Assembly (NCBI GenBank): GCA_022709605.1
Contig: JAKLIM010000018.1
Coordinates: forward strand, 1-19,465
Length of the DNA: 19,465 bases
DNA from: Bacteroidota bacterium
Lineage (GTDB): Bacteria > Bacteroidota > Bacteroidia > Bacteroidales > Paludibacteraceae
Direction of reading: 5' to 3'
In this document: positions 1-8,237 of the stretch, piece after piece
Layout of the letters: every line of letters begins with the position of its first letter
Position numbering within the stretch: position 1 is the first letter of the stretch
Notes under the pieces: model-generated
What the model was told of the DNA's origin: nothing
The model's input: the letters and a program-made list of their open reading frames with translations, nothing else
Database searches by the model: none
Translations under genes and position numbers: made by a program

Positions 1-1039
1 CCATCGATTCAGGCTTGATGGTGGCTTTATTTACATCGAATTTAATTCCGGTGGTTACAAATTTTCCATCGGTCAGGAATTTATCATACAATGGTACTGC
101 GCCTTTGGCAATACGAACATTTTTTGTATATCCGGGGTTCTTGCCTTCTACAGACTGTTTACCAATTGAAAATCCCGTTGGATTATAACCAAGATTGGGA
201 ATATTGAGTACTCTTGCATCGTCTAAATACACTTTTAAAGCACGTTTATTAAACGAAATAGCAACATGCCTCCATTTTGGCGTTTTATCGAAAATGCCAC
301 TTTTATATCCCGGATAATAATTTTGTTCAATACCACTTCCATCAACACTATTTTTATAAATACGAATGTATTTTTTGGCAATAGCATAGGTTTTATCCAA
401 ATTACGTTGATTTTTATAGTCGCCCAAATATATGTGATAACTTCCCCCATGATCCTCAGTAAAATACGCATCAAACTCTATGGTAAACTCTTCGGGTAAA
501 TAATCTTCCTTCGCATTTTTCAACATAGGCACAATACCACCGCCACCATTCATGTTGCATTTGATGTGGTAAATAACATTTGAACCATCAAAAGTTGCAT
601 TTTCGAAATTTCCCTGAACCAAATCCCACTTACCCGGAAACTCACCGTTTTGTTCGCCTTCCTGATTGTCTTCAAAAATAATTTCGGTTCCCGGAACAAA
701 GTCATATTTGGCCCAGGTGAGTGTTGGTTTTGCCTGAGGAGTTGAGGTTGAGTTATTGCTTTGTTCAACATTTTCTACAGCAGTTTCATTTGTACTTTTA
801 GTGCTTTTTTTCTCTGAAGATTTTTTGTTTTTAGCCTGATTTGTATTAAAAACAGAGTCTTCCACCGTATCAAGGGTTTTATCCACTGATTTATCAATGC
901 GATTTCCTACGCGGTTTTCCACGCTTCTTTCGGCTTTCTTCACACTACGTTTGACCACTTTTCCTAAGTTGATTTGCGCATTTACCATCACGGTGATGAG
1001 CAATAATGCCCCGATGACATAAAAAATTCGTTTACTCAT
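1..1039 (-). CDS. OmpA-family outer-membrane protein with LamG-like domain (C-terminus beyond the window)
   Basis: About 346 codons are visible from an ATG at 1039; the 3' end lies outside the window. The protein opens with a signal peptide (hydrophobic residues 5-20, ending near NAQ), then a lysine/glutamate-rich, probably extended linker (25-110). Residues about 122-320 have the look of a concanavalin/LamG-type beta sandwich (EFTIEFDAYF, WRHVAISFNKRALKVYLDD). The last visible residues, GIKFDVNKATIKPES, are the first strand of an OmpA C-terminal peptidoglycan-binding domain, so the missing part should be roughly 100 residues of OmpA fold. Expected location is the outer membrane or periplasm, tethered to the cell wall. 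It starts 57 bp after the stop of the LytTR-like gene and has no clear promoter of its own, so the two may be co-transcribed. The domain call rests on motif reading, not on a search. Confidence 0.82.
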   Translation of the reverse strand, partial: MSKRIFYVIGALLLITVMVNAQINLGKVVKRSVKKAERSVENRVGNRIDKSVDKTLDTVEDSVFNTNQAKNKKSSEKKSTKSTNETAVENVEQSNNSTSTPQAKPTLTWAKYDFVPGTEIIFEDNQEGEQNGEFPGKWDLVQGNFENATFDGSNVIYHIKCNMNGGGGIVPMLKNAKEDYLPEEFTIEFDAYFTEDHGGSYHIYLGDYKNQRNLDKTYAIAKKYIRIYKNSVDGSGIEQNYYPGYKSGIFDKTPKWRHVAISFNKRALKVYLDDARVLNIPNLGYNPTGFSIGKQSVEGKNPGYTKNVRIAKGAVPLYDKFLTDGKFVTTGIKFDVNKATIKPESM

Positions 1040-1096
1040 AATTGATTGTTATTTTATTATTAGAAATGAAATTTAATGATTTGTTTTTCTGCTGTT

Positions 1097-1483
1097 TTAC
1101 ACCGAAAAATAGTTCAGGTTATGGTCAATTCCTTTTATAAAATCAATAATCTTTTTTCTGTATTTAGTCTCAACCGGAAAAATGAGATCGTTGTTGATTT
1201 CGATTTCGAGGGTTTTTCGTCGGTATGCGGTAATTTTTTGAGGATTTATCGCATAGTTCGATTGAATTTTTAAAAACCCAATTTCAGTCACGAAATCATT
1301 GAAATCATTTTTTATGTTCTCAACTTTATAGGTCTGCTCAATGCATTTGAATGTAAACGTGTAAGGAATGGAGTTTGCAACCACAATAATATTATCTAAA
1401 CTTGTGGTGATTATTGCTTCGTCCGATTCCAGGGTCATTTTGTCAGTTCCAGGATTATAGTTCACTTTTAGCTTTGAATTCAT
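1097..1483 (-). CDS. Stand-alone divergent LytTR-like DNA-binding protein
   Basis: A 128-residue protein without signal peptide, membrane segment or receiver domain. Its C-terminal half follows the LytTR pattern: FLKIQSNYAINPQKI (70-84) matches the usual F-R-x-H-x-S-[HY]-x-V-N-x-x-x-I stretch, and FPVETKYRKKIIDFI (102-116) matches the final strand and helix (usually P-V-S-R-x-x-x-x-x-x-x-x). The N-terminal half (23-60) fits the first strands and the helix before them. The normally conserved Arg and His of the first motif are replaced by Lys and Gln, so it is a diverged member or only a structural look-alike. A partnerless LytTR protein could be a transcription regulator of the OmpA gene that follows. 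The nearby kinase/regulator pair ends at 1692 and is separated from this gene by a terminator, so it is probably transcribed separately. Confidence 0.6.
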   Translation of the reverse strand: MNSKLKVNYNPGTDKMTLESDEAIITTSLDNIIVVANSIPYTFTFKCIEQTYKVENIKNDFNDFVTEIGFLKIQSNYAINPQKITAYRRKTLEIEINNDLIFPVETKYRKKIIDFIKGIDHNLNYFSV

Positions 1484-1509
1484 ACATCAGGTTCTTGTTT
1501 TGTACACTG

Positions 1510-1517
1510 CAAACTTA
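1510..1517 (-). promoter_or_regulatory. Candidate -7 promoter element for the LytTR-like gene
   Basis: On the minus strand this reads TAAGTTTG, a full match to the Bacteroidota -7 consensus TAnnTTTG, about 26 bp upstream of the start at 1483. No good -33 TTTG is seen at the normal distance, so the call is moderate. Confidence 0.45.
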
Positions 1518-1598
1518 GTAATTATACAATTGCTGATGATTGATCAATTTATATTCGCAATTTCCTGAAGCGGAATACTTTTAATATTCTTAATGTAG

Positions 1599-1643
1599 AA
1601 AATCCATTTATCTATCTGATAAAAAGATAGATAAATGGATTTT
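1599..1643 (-). terminator. Terminator hairpin after the response-regulator gene
   Basis: A perfect 18-bp inverted repeat (1599-1616 and 1626-1643) with a 9-nt loop, ending in four A:T pairs that give a short U run in the minus-strand transcript. It sits about 50 bp after the stop codon of the response regulator and before the promoter-proximal region of the LytTR-like gene, which fits an intrinsic terminator. The stem is AT-rich, and the symmetrical A/T ends mean it could act on both strands. Confidence 0.7.
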
Positions 1644-1691
1644 ATATGCTAATTCAAAACGGAAATTGTTGATATCCGATGAATGAAAAAT

Positions 1692-2435
1692 TTATATCTG
1701 TTCCAATTGCTTTATTACTTTTTCTTTGAATCGGGTGGCAACCGGAACCTGAGTTTTATCAGTAAGTGCCAGCGAACCGCCATCAACTTTGTAGTAACAA
1801 ACAATATGTTTCGAGTTAACTAAGTGCGACTGGTGCGTGCGTATAAAACCATTATTCTCGAGCAACGAATCATATTCTTTCAGATTTTTTGAAACCACTA
1901 CTGGTTTACGACCGGAGACGTGGAATGTGGTATATGCACCATCTGCTTGTAGTCTGATAATTTCTTCGAGTTGAATTATATGTATCGAATCAGCGGTTCG
2001 CAATACAATTTTAGTTGGTTGTTGCTGATTCTGAAAATTTTGCAATAATGCATTAAATTTTAAACCTTTATCTGTTTCGGCTTCTTTACGTTGTGCTTTG
2101 CGAATTGCTTCAGCAAATTCGCCTGATGTATAGGGTTTTAACAAATAGTCGAGCGCACTGAATTTAATTGCTTGTAAGGCATATTTTTCGTAAGCAGTTA
2201 TAAATATTACATTGAAATTAATCTTCGGAAATTTTTTCAATAAATCGAAAGCATTACCATCAGGCATGTCTACATCGAGCAAAACCACATCCGGCTGATG
2301 CAATAATATTGCTTCGAACGCTGTTGCAATATTTTCGGCTTCGCCACAAACCGTAATTTCCGGAAAAAATTCGGTGAGCAGGCGTTTACTTTGTTCACGG
2401 GCCGACAGTTCGTCGTCAACGATTAGTACTTTCAT
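1692..2435 (-). CDS. LytTR-family response regulator
   Basis: A 247-residue protein: receiver domain (1-118) followed by a linker and a LytTR DNA-binding domain (about 141-245). In the receiver the acidic pair D7/D8, the phospho-acceptor D54 (LLDVDMP), T80 (FITAYEKYA) and K100 (LLKPY) are all in place, so it should be phosphorylatable. In the LytTR domain the strand-helix segment IRLQADGAYTTFHV and the recognition motif FIRTHQSHLVN (197-207) are typical. The gene begins 18 bp after the histidine kinase stop, the usual two-gene arrangement, and its transcript ends at the palindrome at 1599-1643. The target genes cannot be read from the sequence. Family assignment is firm; the physiological role is unknown. 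Confidence 0.95.
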   Translation of the reverse strand: MKVLIVDDELSAREQSKRLLTEFFPEITVCGEAENIATAFEAILLHQPDVVLLDVDMPDGNAFDLLKKFPKINFNVIFITAYEKYALQAIKFSALDYLLKPYTSGEFAEAIRKAQRKEAETDKGLKFNALLQNFQNQQQPTKIVLRTADSIHIIQLEEIIRLQADGAYTTFHVSGRKPVVVSKNLKEYDSLLENNGFIRTHQSHLVNSKHIVCYYKVDGGSLALTDKTQVPVATRFKEKVIKQLEQI

Positions 2436-2453
2436 TATTTACTATGCTTAATA

Positions 2454-4382
2454 TTATTGTAGGTAACTTTTGTACGGCACATCAATTGTTACTAAAGTGC
2501 CGGTGCCGGTTTCAGGATTTGGACTTTCAATTTGGAGTGCATCAGGCTTATTTCCAAACATCATCAACCTTTCTTTAGTAATATTTATTGCAAACGATTT
2601 ATGCTTCCCGCTTTTTTGTTCCGAAGTTGCCTGAATTCCTTTTCCGTTGTCGGTAACCGAAAGTTTTAAATTGTTCGTATCCAAATTAAATTTTACGATG
2701 ATTTCTCCGTTTTGCATTCCACGTATGCCATGTTCGATGGCATTTTCGATGAATGGCTGCGCTATCATGGGTGGAATTTCGATATTGTCAGCATCAATTC
2801 CTTCGGGAGCAATAATTTGATACCTGAATGAATGATTGAAACGTAATTGTTGCATAAGCATGTAATTGTGTAAAAATTCAATTTCTGTTTCGAGCGTTAC
2901 AAACTCAACAGCTGAATTTTCGAGAATCTGACGCATTAACTTTGAATATTTTGCCAGATAATCTGATGCTTCATTTCCTTTATTTGTCTGAATGTATTGA
3001 TTGATCGCGTTGAGTGTATTAAACATAAAGTGCGGATTCATTTGCGAACGCAGTAATTTTTGTTTGAGTTCAGCATTTTGTTTCTGCGCTTTCAGTCTGT
3101 TGCGCAAGTATAAAAACAAAACCGTAAGCAAAATAAGCAAAACGCTTATAATCAGCGCATATATTTGTATCCGCGATCTCTGTAAACGTATATTTTTCAA
3201 CTTGTTTTCATTATCAAGTTGTGCTATTCTTTTTTCTTTTTCAGCCGTTTGATATTTAGTTTCCAGGTCGTGCATACTTTTTTGTACATCGGCATTTCTG
3301 AGCGAATCTATTCCACCCTTATATGCACTATAATTCTCAAACGCCAATTTCCAGTTTCCGGTTATTTCGCCAATTTGAGCCAAAGCCAGATGCGCCGAAG
3401 CTTCCTCTTCGGGGTAATACTTCAATTTTTGGGCTAAATTTAAAGCTAAAGTTGCATGCTTTTTGGCCTCATCTGCTTTTTTCAATCGAATCAGAATGTT
3501 GGCTGCGTGGATATTATCAAGAATCCGGGTATAATTTCTTCCGGTTTTTTCAGATATTTTTATGGCTTCCAGTATGTCGCTCAGTGCCTTATCGTATTTT
3601 TTATTGGCCAGATAAAGCAAGCTGCGGTTCGAATATGCGGTACCAATTCCATTCTGATATTCAGCTTTTTTACTAATGACAAGCATCGAATCGTACCAGG
3701 CGAAAGCGGCATTCGAATCGCCTTTCAGTTTGGCAATTCCGCCTAAATCGTTGAAAATGGCAGCCTTGGTTTGAATACGTGAACCGGGCAAACTTCTGGA
3801 AATTTGGTACGCTTTTTCAACATAAAATTTCCATTTATCTACGTTAGTTTCTTTAAATAGCTGTCCGATAGATTGATAATAATAATCCAGATTTTTTTTG
3901 TCGCCTGATGCTTCTTTGTTTTTCAGCGCTTTCAACTCGTAAGCAATAGCCATTTTAAGATTTCCGGCGTACTCATATTCCGAACCCATATTCATCATAA
4001 CCATGGCTACATTCTCAAGTTCTTTTACATCTGCAAATGCTTTCAGCGCTTTGTGGTAAAAACTAAACGCCTGTGGACGGTTTCCCTCGTAACTACTGTT
4101 GGCTGCCAGAAGATTATAGATTATTCCCGTTTCGTGTGTCAGTTTGGCTTTTTGAGCCAATTCCACACCTTTGAGTAAGTATTGATTTCCTTTCGTAATA
4201 TCTCCTGCTTCGCACAAAAAATCTCCCAGATACTTGTACGACTCGACCATCCGAGCCGTGTCGGTACCTTTTATTGCTTTCTGATAATTTCTATAAAGTG
4301 ATTGTAAAGAGTCGTCGGAGAAAACTGTTAAATTTACAGACAGAAAAGTCAAAAAAAATAGCAATCTTCGGAAGGTATTCAT
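2454..4382 (-). CDS. TPR-containing LytS/YehU-type sensor histidine kinase
   Basis: Starting from the ATG at 4382 this is 642 residues; a TTG two codons upstream is possible but less likely. Order of parts: signal peptide (about 1-22), tetratricopeptide helices in the periplasm (about 25-360, many A-x-x-x-Y/L-x-x-A-L patterns), a helical coiled-coil linker, one membrane helix (about 406-426), a His_kinase dimerisation domain with SQMNPHFMFNTLNAI (phospho-acceptor H451), and an HATPase domain with the N box QPFIENAIEHG (N547) and the G box VTDNGKGI (D578). This is the family that pairs with LytTR regulators, and the regulator follows 18 bp downstream. The TPR region would sense a periplasmic protein or peptide; the ligand is unknown. 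All catalytic boxes are intact. Confidence 0.95.
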   Translation of the reverse strand: MNTFRRLLFFLTFLSVNLTVFSDDSLQSLYRNYQKAIKGTDTARMVESYKYLGDFLCEAGDITKGNQYLLKGVELAQKAKLTHETGIIYNLLAANSSYEGNRPQAFSFYHKALKAFADVKELENVAMVMMNMGSEYEYAGNLKMAIAYELKALKNKEASGDKKNLDYYYQSIGQLFKETNVDKWKFYVEKAYQISRSLPGSRIQTKAAIFNDLGGIAKLKGDSNAAFAWYDSMLVISKKAEYQNGIGTAYSNRSLLYLANKKYDKALSDILEAIKISEKTGRNYTRILDNIHAANILIRLKKADEAKKHATLALNLAQKLKYYPEEEASAHLALAQIGEITGNWKLAFENYSAYKGGIDSLRNADVQKSMHDLETKYQTAEKEKRIAQLDNENKLKNIRLQRSRIQIYALIISVLLILLTVLFLYLRNRLKAQKQNAELKQKLLRSQMNPHFMFNTLNAINQYIQTNKGNEASDYLAKYSKLMRQILENSAVEFVTLETEIEFLHNYMLMQQLRFNHSFRYQIIAPEGIDADNIEIPPMIAQPFIENAIEHGIRGMQNGEIIVKFNLDTNNLKLSVTDNGKGIQATSEQKSGKHKSFAINITKERLMMFGNKPDALQIESPNPETGTGTLVTIDVPYKSYLQ

Positions 4383-4402
4383 GACCAAAATTTTTGTTTT
4401 GG

Positions 4403-4410
4403 CAAATATA
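4403..4410 (-). promoter_or_regulatory. Candidate -7 promoter element for the kinase/regulator operon
   Basis: Reads TATATTTG on the minus strand, a full TAnnTTTG match, 20 bp before the kinase ATG. A TTTG lies upstream, but only 14 bp away, shorter than the usual 17-20. It would give a very short 5' leader. Confidence 0.45.
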
Positions 4411-4740
4411 TAAAATTTTTAGGTCAAAAATTAACTATGATGTTTGAAATTTGACAAATAATACTCGTTTTTGTAAAATTTTAGCAAAGGAGTTAAAACA
4501 GCATTATTATTTTTCTGAGTTTTTATTTTCTGTAATGAATTGTGATAAACACAAAAACATTAACATTTAAAATCCGTATTTTATTGATTTTGTGATTTCT
4601 ATATCATTATTCTAGTAATAATAATATCAGATTATTATACTTTTGGCAAAGTAGTTACATTAAAACATGAAATATTTTTATGATTTACAATTCACAAAAT
4701 AAATATCTCTTAACAAGAACTACTTTCCGAATTATGCAGT
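4411..4740. other. AT-rich 330-bp intergenic stretch, no gene seen
   Basis: The gap between the kinase start and the methyltransferase stop is strongly AT-rich and has no credible coding frame. It contains an imperfect AT-only dyad around 4600-4630 and a plus-strand TACTTTTG (4638-4645) that matches the -7 consensus. That element would fire into the 3' end of the methyltransferase as antisense; only an 11-codon frame (from 4667) follows it. I do not assign a function. Confidence 0.5.
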
Positions 4741-5343
4741 TCATTTTTCGGCCACCAGCATAAACTGTTCATATTCACCCATTACGCCCGGTGTACGTTC
4801 TCTTTTCAATGTATTATAAGTATCAGTTGAATGGACTTTAAACCCTGCTTTTTCGAACATTCCCGACAGTTCAACAGTATCGAATCCTTTGTGAGGTATG
4901 GGTTCAAAATGATGAAACGATCCATCTTCGGTGCGAATATCACCTACAACAACAATTGCACCCTGATTTGCAATTTTATATAAATGGTTAATTGTGTTTT
5001 CAATCGCCTCAATATGATGAAAAGCCATGCACGAAAACACAAAATCAACGTCCTGTTTTGTATAATCAAAAACTTCACCATGAACAATTTCAACTGCTTC
5101 GTTGCCGATAAGTTTTTGCTTCAAAATGCTTAACATCGCTTCCGAAGTGTCTTCGAAAACCACAGTTTTAACTTTCGGTAAAATCTGTAATCCCACTAAA
5201 CCTGTTCCGGCTCCAATCTCCAGTGCTTTCCAATGTTGTTGTAGATTTATTTTCTCCAACATGGCCTCAACAAAAATACCGGTCATTTCAATTTTTGAAG
5301 GCTGATCCCAATCTGCCGCACGATTTGCAAAATTATCTGTCAT
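4741..5343 (-). CDS. Class I SAM-dependent methyltransferase
   Basis: From the ATG at 5343 the protein has 200 residues; a TTG three codons upstream is less likely, since the family in Bacteroidota typically begins M-T-D-N-F. Motif I is ALEIGAGTGLVG (about 40-51), binding the adenosyl-methionine; the acidic residue of motif II is D65 (VVFEDTS), and post-motif FVFSCMAFHHIE (about 101-112) is the usual strand 4 with the UbiE/Methyltransf_25-like His-His. A further strand carries VVVGDIRTEDGS. There is no membrane segment, so it is cytoplasmic. The small-molecule substrate cannot be deduced; UbiE-type annotation would be over-reading. It stands alone, back to back with the lipocalin gene, and I see no consensus promoter for it. 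Confidence 0.88.
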   Translation of the reverse strand: MTDNFANRAADWDQPSKIEMTGIFVEAMLEKINLQQHWKALEIGAGTGLVGLQILPKVKTVVFEDTSEAMLSILKQKLIGNEAVEIVHGEVFDYTKQDVDFVFSCMAFHHIEAIENTINHLYKIANQGAIVVVGDIRTEDGSFHHFEPIPHKGFDTVELSGMFEKAGFKVHSTDTYNTLKRERTPGVMGEYEQFMLVAEK

Positions 5344-5410
5344 ATATTTCAATTTTATGATTCATTAAACGGAAAAATAGTAACTTTGTTCTTTCACCCG
5401 TCAATGTTTT

Positions 5411-5441
5411 TTTGAATTTTCATGCAAAAAACTTACTTTTG
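5411..5441 (+). promoter_or_regulatory. Bacteroidota-type promoter of the lipocalin gene
   Basis: TTTG at 5411-5414 and TACTTTTG at 5434-5441, separated by 19 bp, a close match to the TTTG / TAnnTTTG consensus. The -7 element ends 15 bp before the ATG at 5457, so the leader would be only about 10 nt. A second TAnnTTTG (TAACTTTG, 5381-5388) lies upstream and could be an alternative start. Confidence 0.7.
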
Positions 5442-5456
5442 TAAATAAATAAGAAT

Positions 5457-5984
5457 ATGAACGCAACATTAAAATCACTGTTTATGAGTATTTCATGCAT
5501 TTTATGTTTAAATGCTTGTGCCAAAATTCCTGAGGGTGCTCAGGTTGTAAAATCATTCGATGCTCAGAAGTATTTGGGTAAATGGTACGAAATTGCACGT
5601 TTCGATTTTCGTTTCGAGCGCAACCTGGATCATACAACGGCCACGTATAGTATGAATGAAGATGGAACCATAAAAGTCGACAACGAAGGCTATAATTATG
5701 TAAAAAAGAAAAGAAGTCAGGCCATTGGCAAAGCTAAATTCCGTGGTGACAAAACTGAAGCAGCGCTGAAAGTGTCATTTTTCGGTCCTTTTTATGCACC
5801 TTACAACGTCATTGCCCTCGACAGTGAATATAAATACGCCCTTATTGCAGGTAAAAACCTGAAATACCTGTGGATTTTGTCGCGCGAAAAAACCATTCCG
5901 GAAGAAATAAAACAGGCATATCTTAAACAAGCCCGCGACTTGGGTTTCGATTTGAATAAACTGATTTGGGTGAATCAGGATTAG
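5457..5984 (+). CDS. Lipocalin family outer-membrane lipoprotein (Blc-like)
   Basis: 175 residues. The N-terminus is a lipoprotein signal with lipobox L-N-A-C, so C21 would be acylated and the protein membrane-anchored. The lipocalin signature GKWYEIARFDFRFE begins at G41 (W43 is the invariant Trp), and the third conserved region YLWILSREK lies near the C-terminus, with the expected Arg. The length matches the Blc/VlpA group of bacterial lipocalins, which bind lysophospholipids or other hydrophobic compounds; the ligand here is unknown. It has its own promoter and is divergent from the methyltransferase. The gap to the next gene is low-complexity repeat, and no terminator is obvious, so some read-through to the peptidase gene is possible. 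Confidence 0.93.
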   Translation: MNATLKSLFMSISCILCLNACAKIPEGAQVVKSFDAQKYLGKWYEIARFDFRFERNLDHTTATYSMNEDGTIKVDNEGYNYVKKKRSQAIGKAKFRGDKTEAALKVSFFGPFYAPYNVIALDSEYKYALIAGKNLKYLWILSREKTIPEEIKQAYLKQARDLGFDLNKLIWVNQD

Positions 5985-6084
5985 TTAGTAGTTAGTAGAA
6001 AAATAGAAAATAGAAAAATAGAAAATGTGAATCATGAAACACGAAACACAAAACGTGAAACATGAAACTTGAAAATCGAAATTA
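5983..6084. repeat. Low-complexity short-period repeat
   Basis: The gap between the lipocalin and peptidase genes is built of degenerate short units: gttagta (2 copies), then tagaaaa-type units, then about five 9-10 nt units of the form atgaaac/acgaaac/gtgaaac. It looks like slippage-prone simple sequence; no hairpin of note and no promoter consensus. Confidence 0.6.
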
Positions 6085-6101
6085 AATAAAAGAGTTTAAA
6101 A

Positions 6102-8174
6102 ATGAATATTAAAACAACGCTTATGGCTTTAGCCGTTTTAGCCACTTCGTGTGCTACAAAAGATGAATCGCCTTTGATTGGCAAACAGAACCCGAAAATT
6201 GAAAACGGATTAATGACTCCGGAAGTGCTTTGGTCATTCGGTCGGGTTGCCGGAACGCAGGTTTCGCCCGATGGATCAAAAATTCTGTACAGTGTATCGT
6301 ATTACAGTATTCCGGAAAATAAAGGAAATGCTGAACTTTTTGTGATGAATGTTGATGGTTCGGATAAAAAACAAATTACCAAAACACCGGTTCGCGAAAC
6401 TTCGGCCAAGTGGATGAATGATGGTGAACACATTGCTTTTCTGTCGTCGGAATCAGGAACCATGCAATTGTGGATAATGAAAGCCGATGGCAGCAAACGC
6501 AAACAAATCACTGAAAGAGAAGGTGGTATGAACTATTTTGCTTTTTCGCCCGACGAAAAGAAATTACTTTTTGTAGCCGATGTAAAATACGGAGAAAGCA
6601 CACAGGATAAATATCCCGACCTCGACAAAGCGTCCGGCATCATTGTTAAAGACCTTATGTACAAACATTGGGACGAATGGGTAACCACAGTCCCTCATCC
6701 TTTTGTAGCCGAGTTTACAGGTAAAAAAATTAACAACGAAAAAGATGTTCTCGAAGGCGAACCGTATGAAAGTCCGATGAAACCTTTTGGTGGCATCGAA
6801 CAATTGGCCTGGAGTCCCGATGGAAAAACCATAGCTTACACCTGCCGCAAAAAAACCGGTAAAGCGTATGCTATTTCAACCAATTCCGACATTTATTTCT
6901 ACAACATTGAAAGTGGAAAAACGGAAAATAAAACCGAAGGAATGATGGGTTACGATCAGAATCCGACCTTTTCGCCCGACGGAAAATGGTTGGCTTGGGA
7001 AAGTATGGAACGCGATGGTTATGAGGCCGATAAAAACCGACTGTATATTATGAATATTGAAACAGGTGTAAAAACTGATTTATCGACTGATTTTGATCAG
7101 AATTCAGAACATTTAAGTTGGTCGGCCGACAGCAAATCGATTTATTTTGTAAGTTGCCGGCATGCAGTAACACAGATCTATAATGTAAATATTGCCGACA
7201 ATAAAATTACTCAAATTACCAAAGGAGTTCAAGATTACGAAGCTGTATTTCAAACTAATAATAAATTAATCGGGGTGAAACATTCGATGAGTAAACCGAA
7301 TGAAATATATTCAATCGATCCACTAACAGGCGCAGAAACTGAACTTTCGTTCGAAAACAAAGAAATACTTGCGCAACTGAACATGGGAAAAGTGGAAGAA
7401 CGCTGGATAACTACAACTGATAATAAACAAATGCAAACCTGGATCATTTATCCGCCCGATTTTGATTCTACAAAAACATATCCAACCCTTTTGTTTTGCG
7501 AAGGAGGACCGCAAAGTCCGGTAAGTCAGTTTTGGTCGTATCGGTGGAATTTTCAGTTGATGGCGGCCAACGGATATATTATTGTAGCGCCGAACCGACG
7601 CGGATTACCGGGTTTTGGAATGGAATGGCTCGAACAAATCAGTGGCGATTACGGCGGACAAAACATGAAAGATTATTTGTCGGCTATCGATGCTATGGCT
7701 AAGGAACCTTTCGTAAATAAAGAGAAACTGGGCTGTGTGGGAGCAAGTTACGGTGGATTTTCGGTGTATTGGTTGGCCGGTCATCACGAGAAGCGATTCA
7801 AAGCTTTTCTTTCGCACGATGGCATGTTCAATTTACCGCAACAATATCTCGAAACCGAAGAAATGTGGTTCGTTAACTGGGATTTGGGAGGCGCTTATTG
7901 GGAAAAGAACAACAAAATTGCTCAAAATTCGTATGCCAATTCGCCGCATTTGTTTGTCGATAAATGGGATACACCTATTTTGGTTATCCATGGCGAAAAG
8001 GACTACCGCATTCTGGCTTCACAGGGCATGGCAGCTTTCAATGCTGCAATTCTTCGGGGCGTTCCGGCCGAAATGCTTATTTTCCCGGATGAAAATCATT
8101 GGGTACTGAAACCTCAGAATGGAATTTTATGGCAACGAACTTATTTCGAATGGCTTGATAAATGGCTGAAATAA
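6102..8174 (+). CDS. S9 family prolyl-oligopeptidase-type peptidase, lipoprotein (dipeptidyl-peptidase 5-like)
   Basis: 690 residues. A lipobox L-A-T-S-C places the acylated Cys at 17, so the enzyme is probably membrane-anchored facing the periplasm. Residues about 45-430 form a beta-propeller with repeated S-P-D-G-K-type motifs (VSPDGSKILY, FAFSPDEKKLLF, LAWSPDGKTIAY, TFSPDGKWLAW). Residues about 440-690 are the alpha/beta-hydrolase domain with the triad S549 (GASYGGF), D634 (HGEKDYR) and H666 (DENHWV). The Ser-Asp and Asp-His spacings of 85 and 32 are, as far as I recall, those of Porphyromonas DPP5, which releases dipeptides from oligopeptides for use as carbon source. The nearest alternative is an acylaminoacyl peptidase of the same S9C group. 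The gene ends at a strong bidirectional terminator. Confidence 0.93.
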   Translation: MNIKTTLMALAVLATSCATKDESPLIGKQNPKIENGLMTPEVLWSFGRVAGTQVSPDGSKILYSVSYYSIPENKGNAELFVMNVDGSDKKQITKTPVRETSAKWMNDGEHIAFLSSESGTMQLWIMKADGSKRKQITEREGGMNYFAFSPDEKKLLFVADVKYGESTQDKYPDLDKASGIIVKDLMYKHWDEWVTTVPHPFVAEFTGKKINNEKDVLEGEPYESPMKPFGGIEQLAWSPDGKTIAYTCRKKTGKAYAISTNSDIYFYNIESGKTENKTEGMMGYDQNPTFSPDGKWLAWESMERDGYEADKNRLYIMNIETGVKTDLSTDFDQNSEHLSWSADSKSIYFVSCRHAVTQIYNVNIADNKITQITKGVQDYEAVFQTNNKLIGVKHSMSKPNEIYSIDPLTGAETELSFENKEILAQLNMGKVEERWITTTDNKQMQTWIIYPPDFDSTKTYPTLLFCEGGPQSPVSQFWSYRWNFQLMAANGYIIVAPNRRGLPGFGMEWLEQISGDYGGQNMKDYLSAIDAMAKEPFVNKEKLGCVGASYGGFSVYWLAGHHEKRFKAFLSHDGMFNLPQQYLETEEMWFVNWDLGGAYWEKNNKIAQNSYANSPHLFVDKWDTPILVIHGEKDYRILASQGMAAFNAAILRGVPAEMLIFPDENHWVLKPQNGILWQRTYFEWLDKWLK

Positions 8175-8206
8175 AATAGTTTATTTTGCAAAATTAAAAA
8201 TAATTT

Positions 8207-8237
8207 ACGGGTGGACGACTTCGGTTTGTCCACCCGT
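8207..8237. terminator. Bidirectional terminator between convergent genes
   Basis: A GC-rich perfect 10-bp stem (8207-8216 and 8228-8237) with an 11-nt loop, flanked by A-rich sequence on the left and T-rich on the right, so it can terminate the peptidase transcript (plus) and the membrane-protein transcript (minus). Position 8237 is also the last base of the stop codon of the minus-strand gene, so the terminator arm touches the coding end. Confidence 0.85.

Noticed and set aside
1076..1273. Plus-strand 65-codon frame
   Set aside because: Overlaps the LytTR-like gene on the opposite strand, which has a better protein pattern and a promoter element.
3001..3746. Plus-strand open frames opposite the kinase gene
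   Set aside because: They lie antisense to a full-length histidine kinase with intact motifs and have no promoter or recognisable product.
4667..4702. 11-codon frame after a plus-strand -7 match in the gap before the methyltransferase
   Set aside because: Too short and in AT-rich DNA where such frames and -7 matches are expected by chance.
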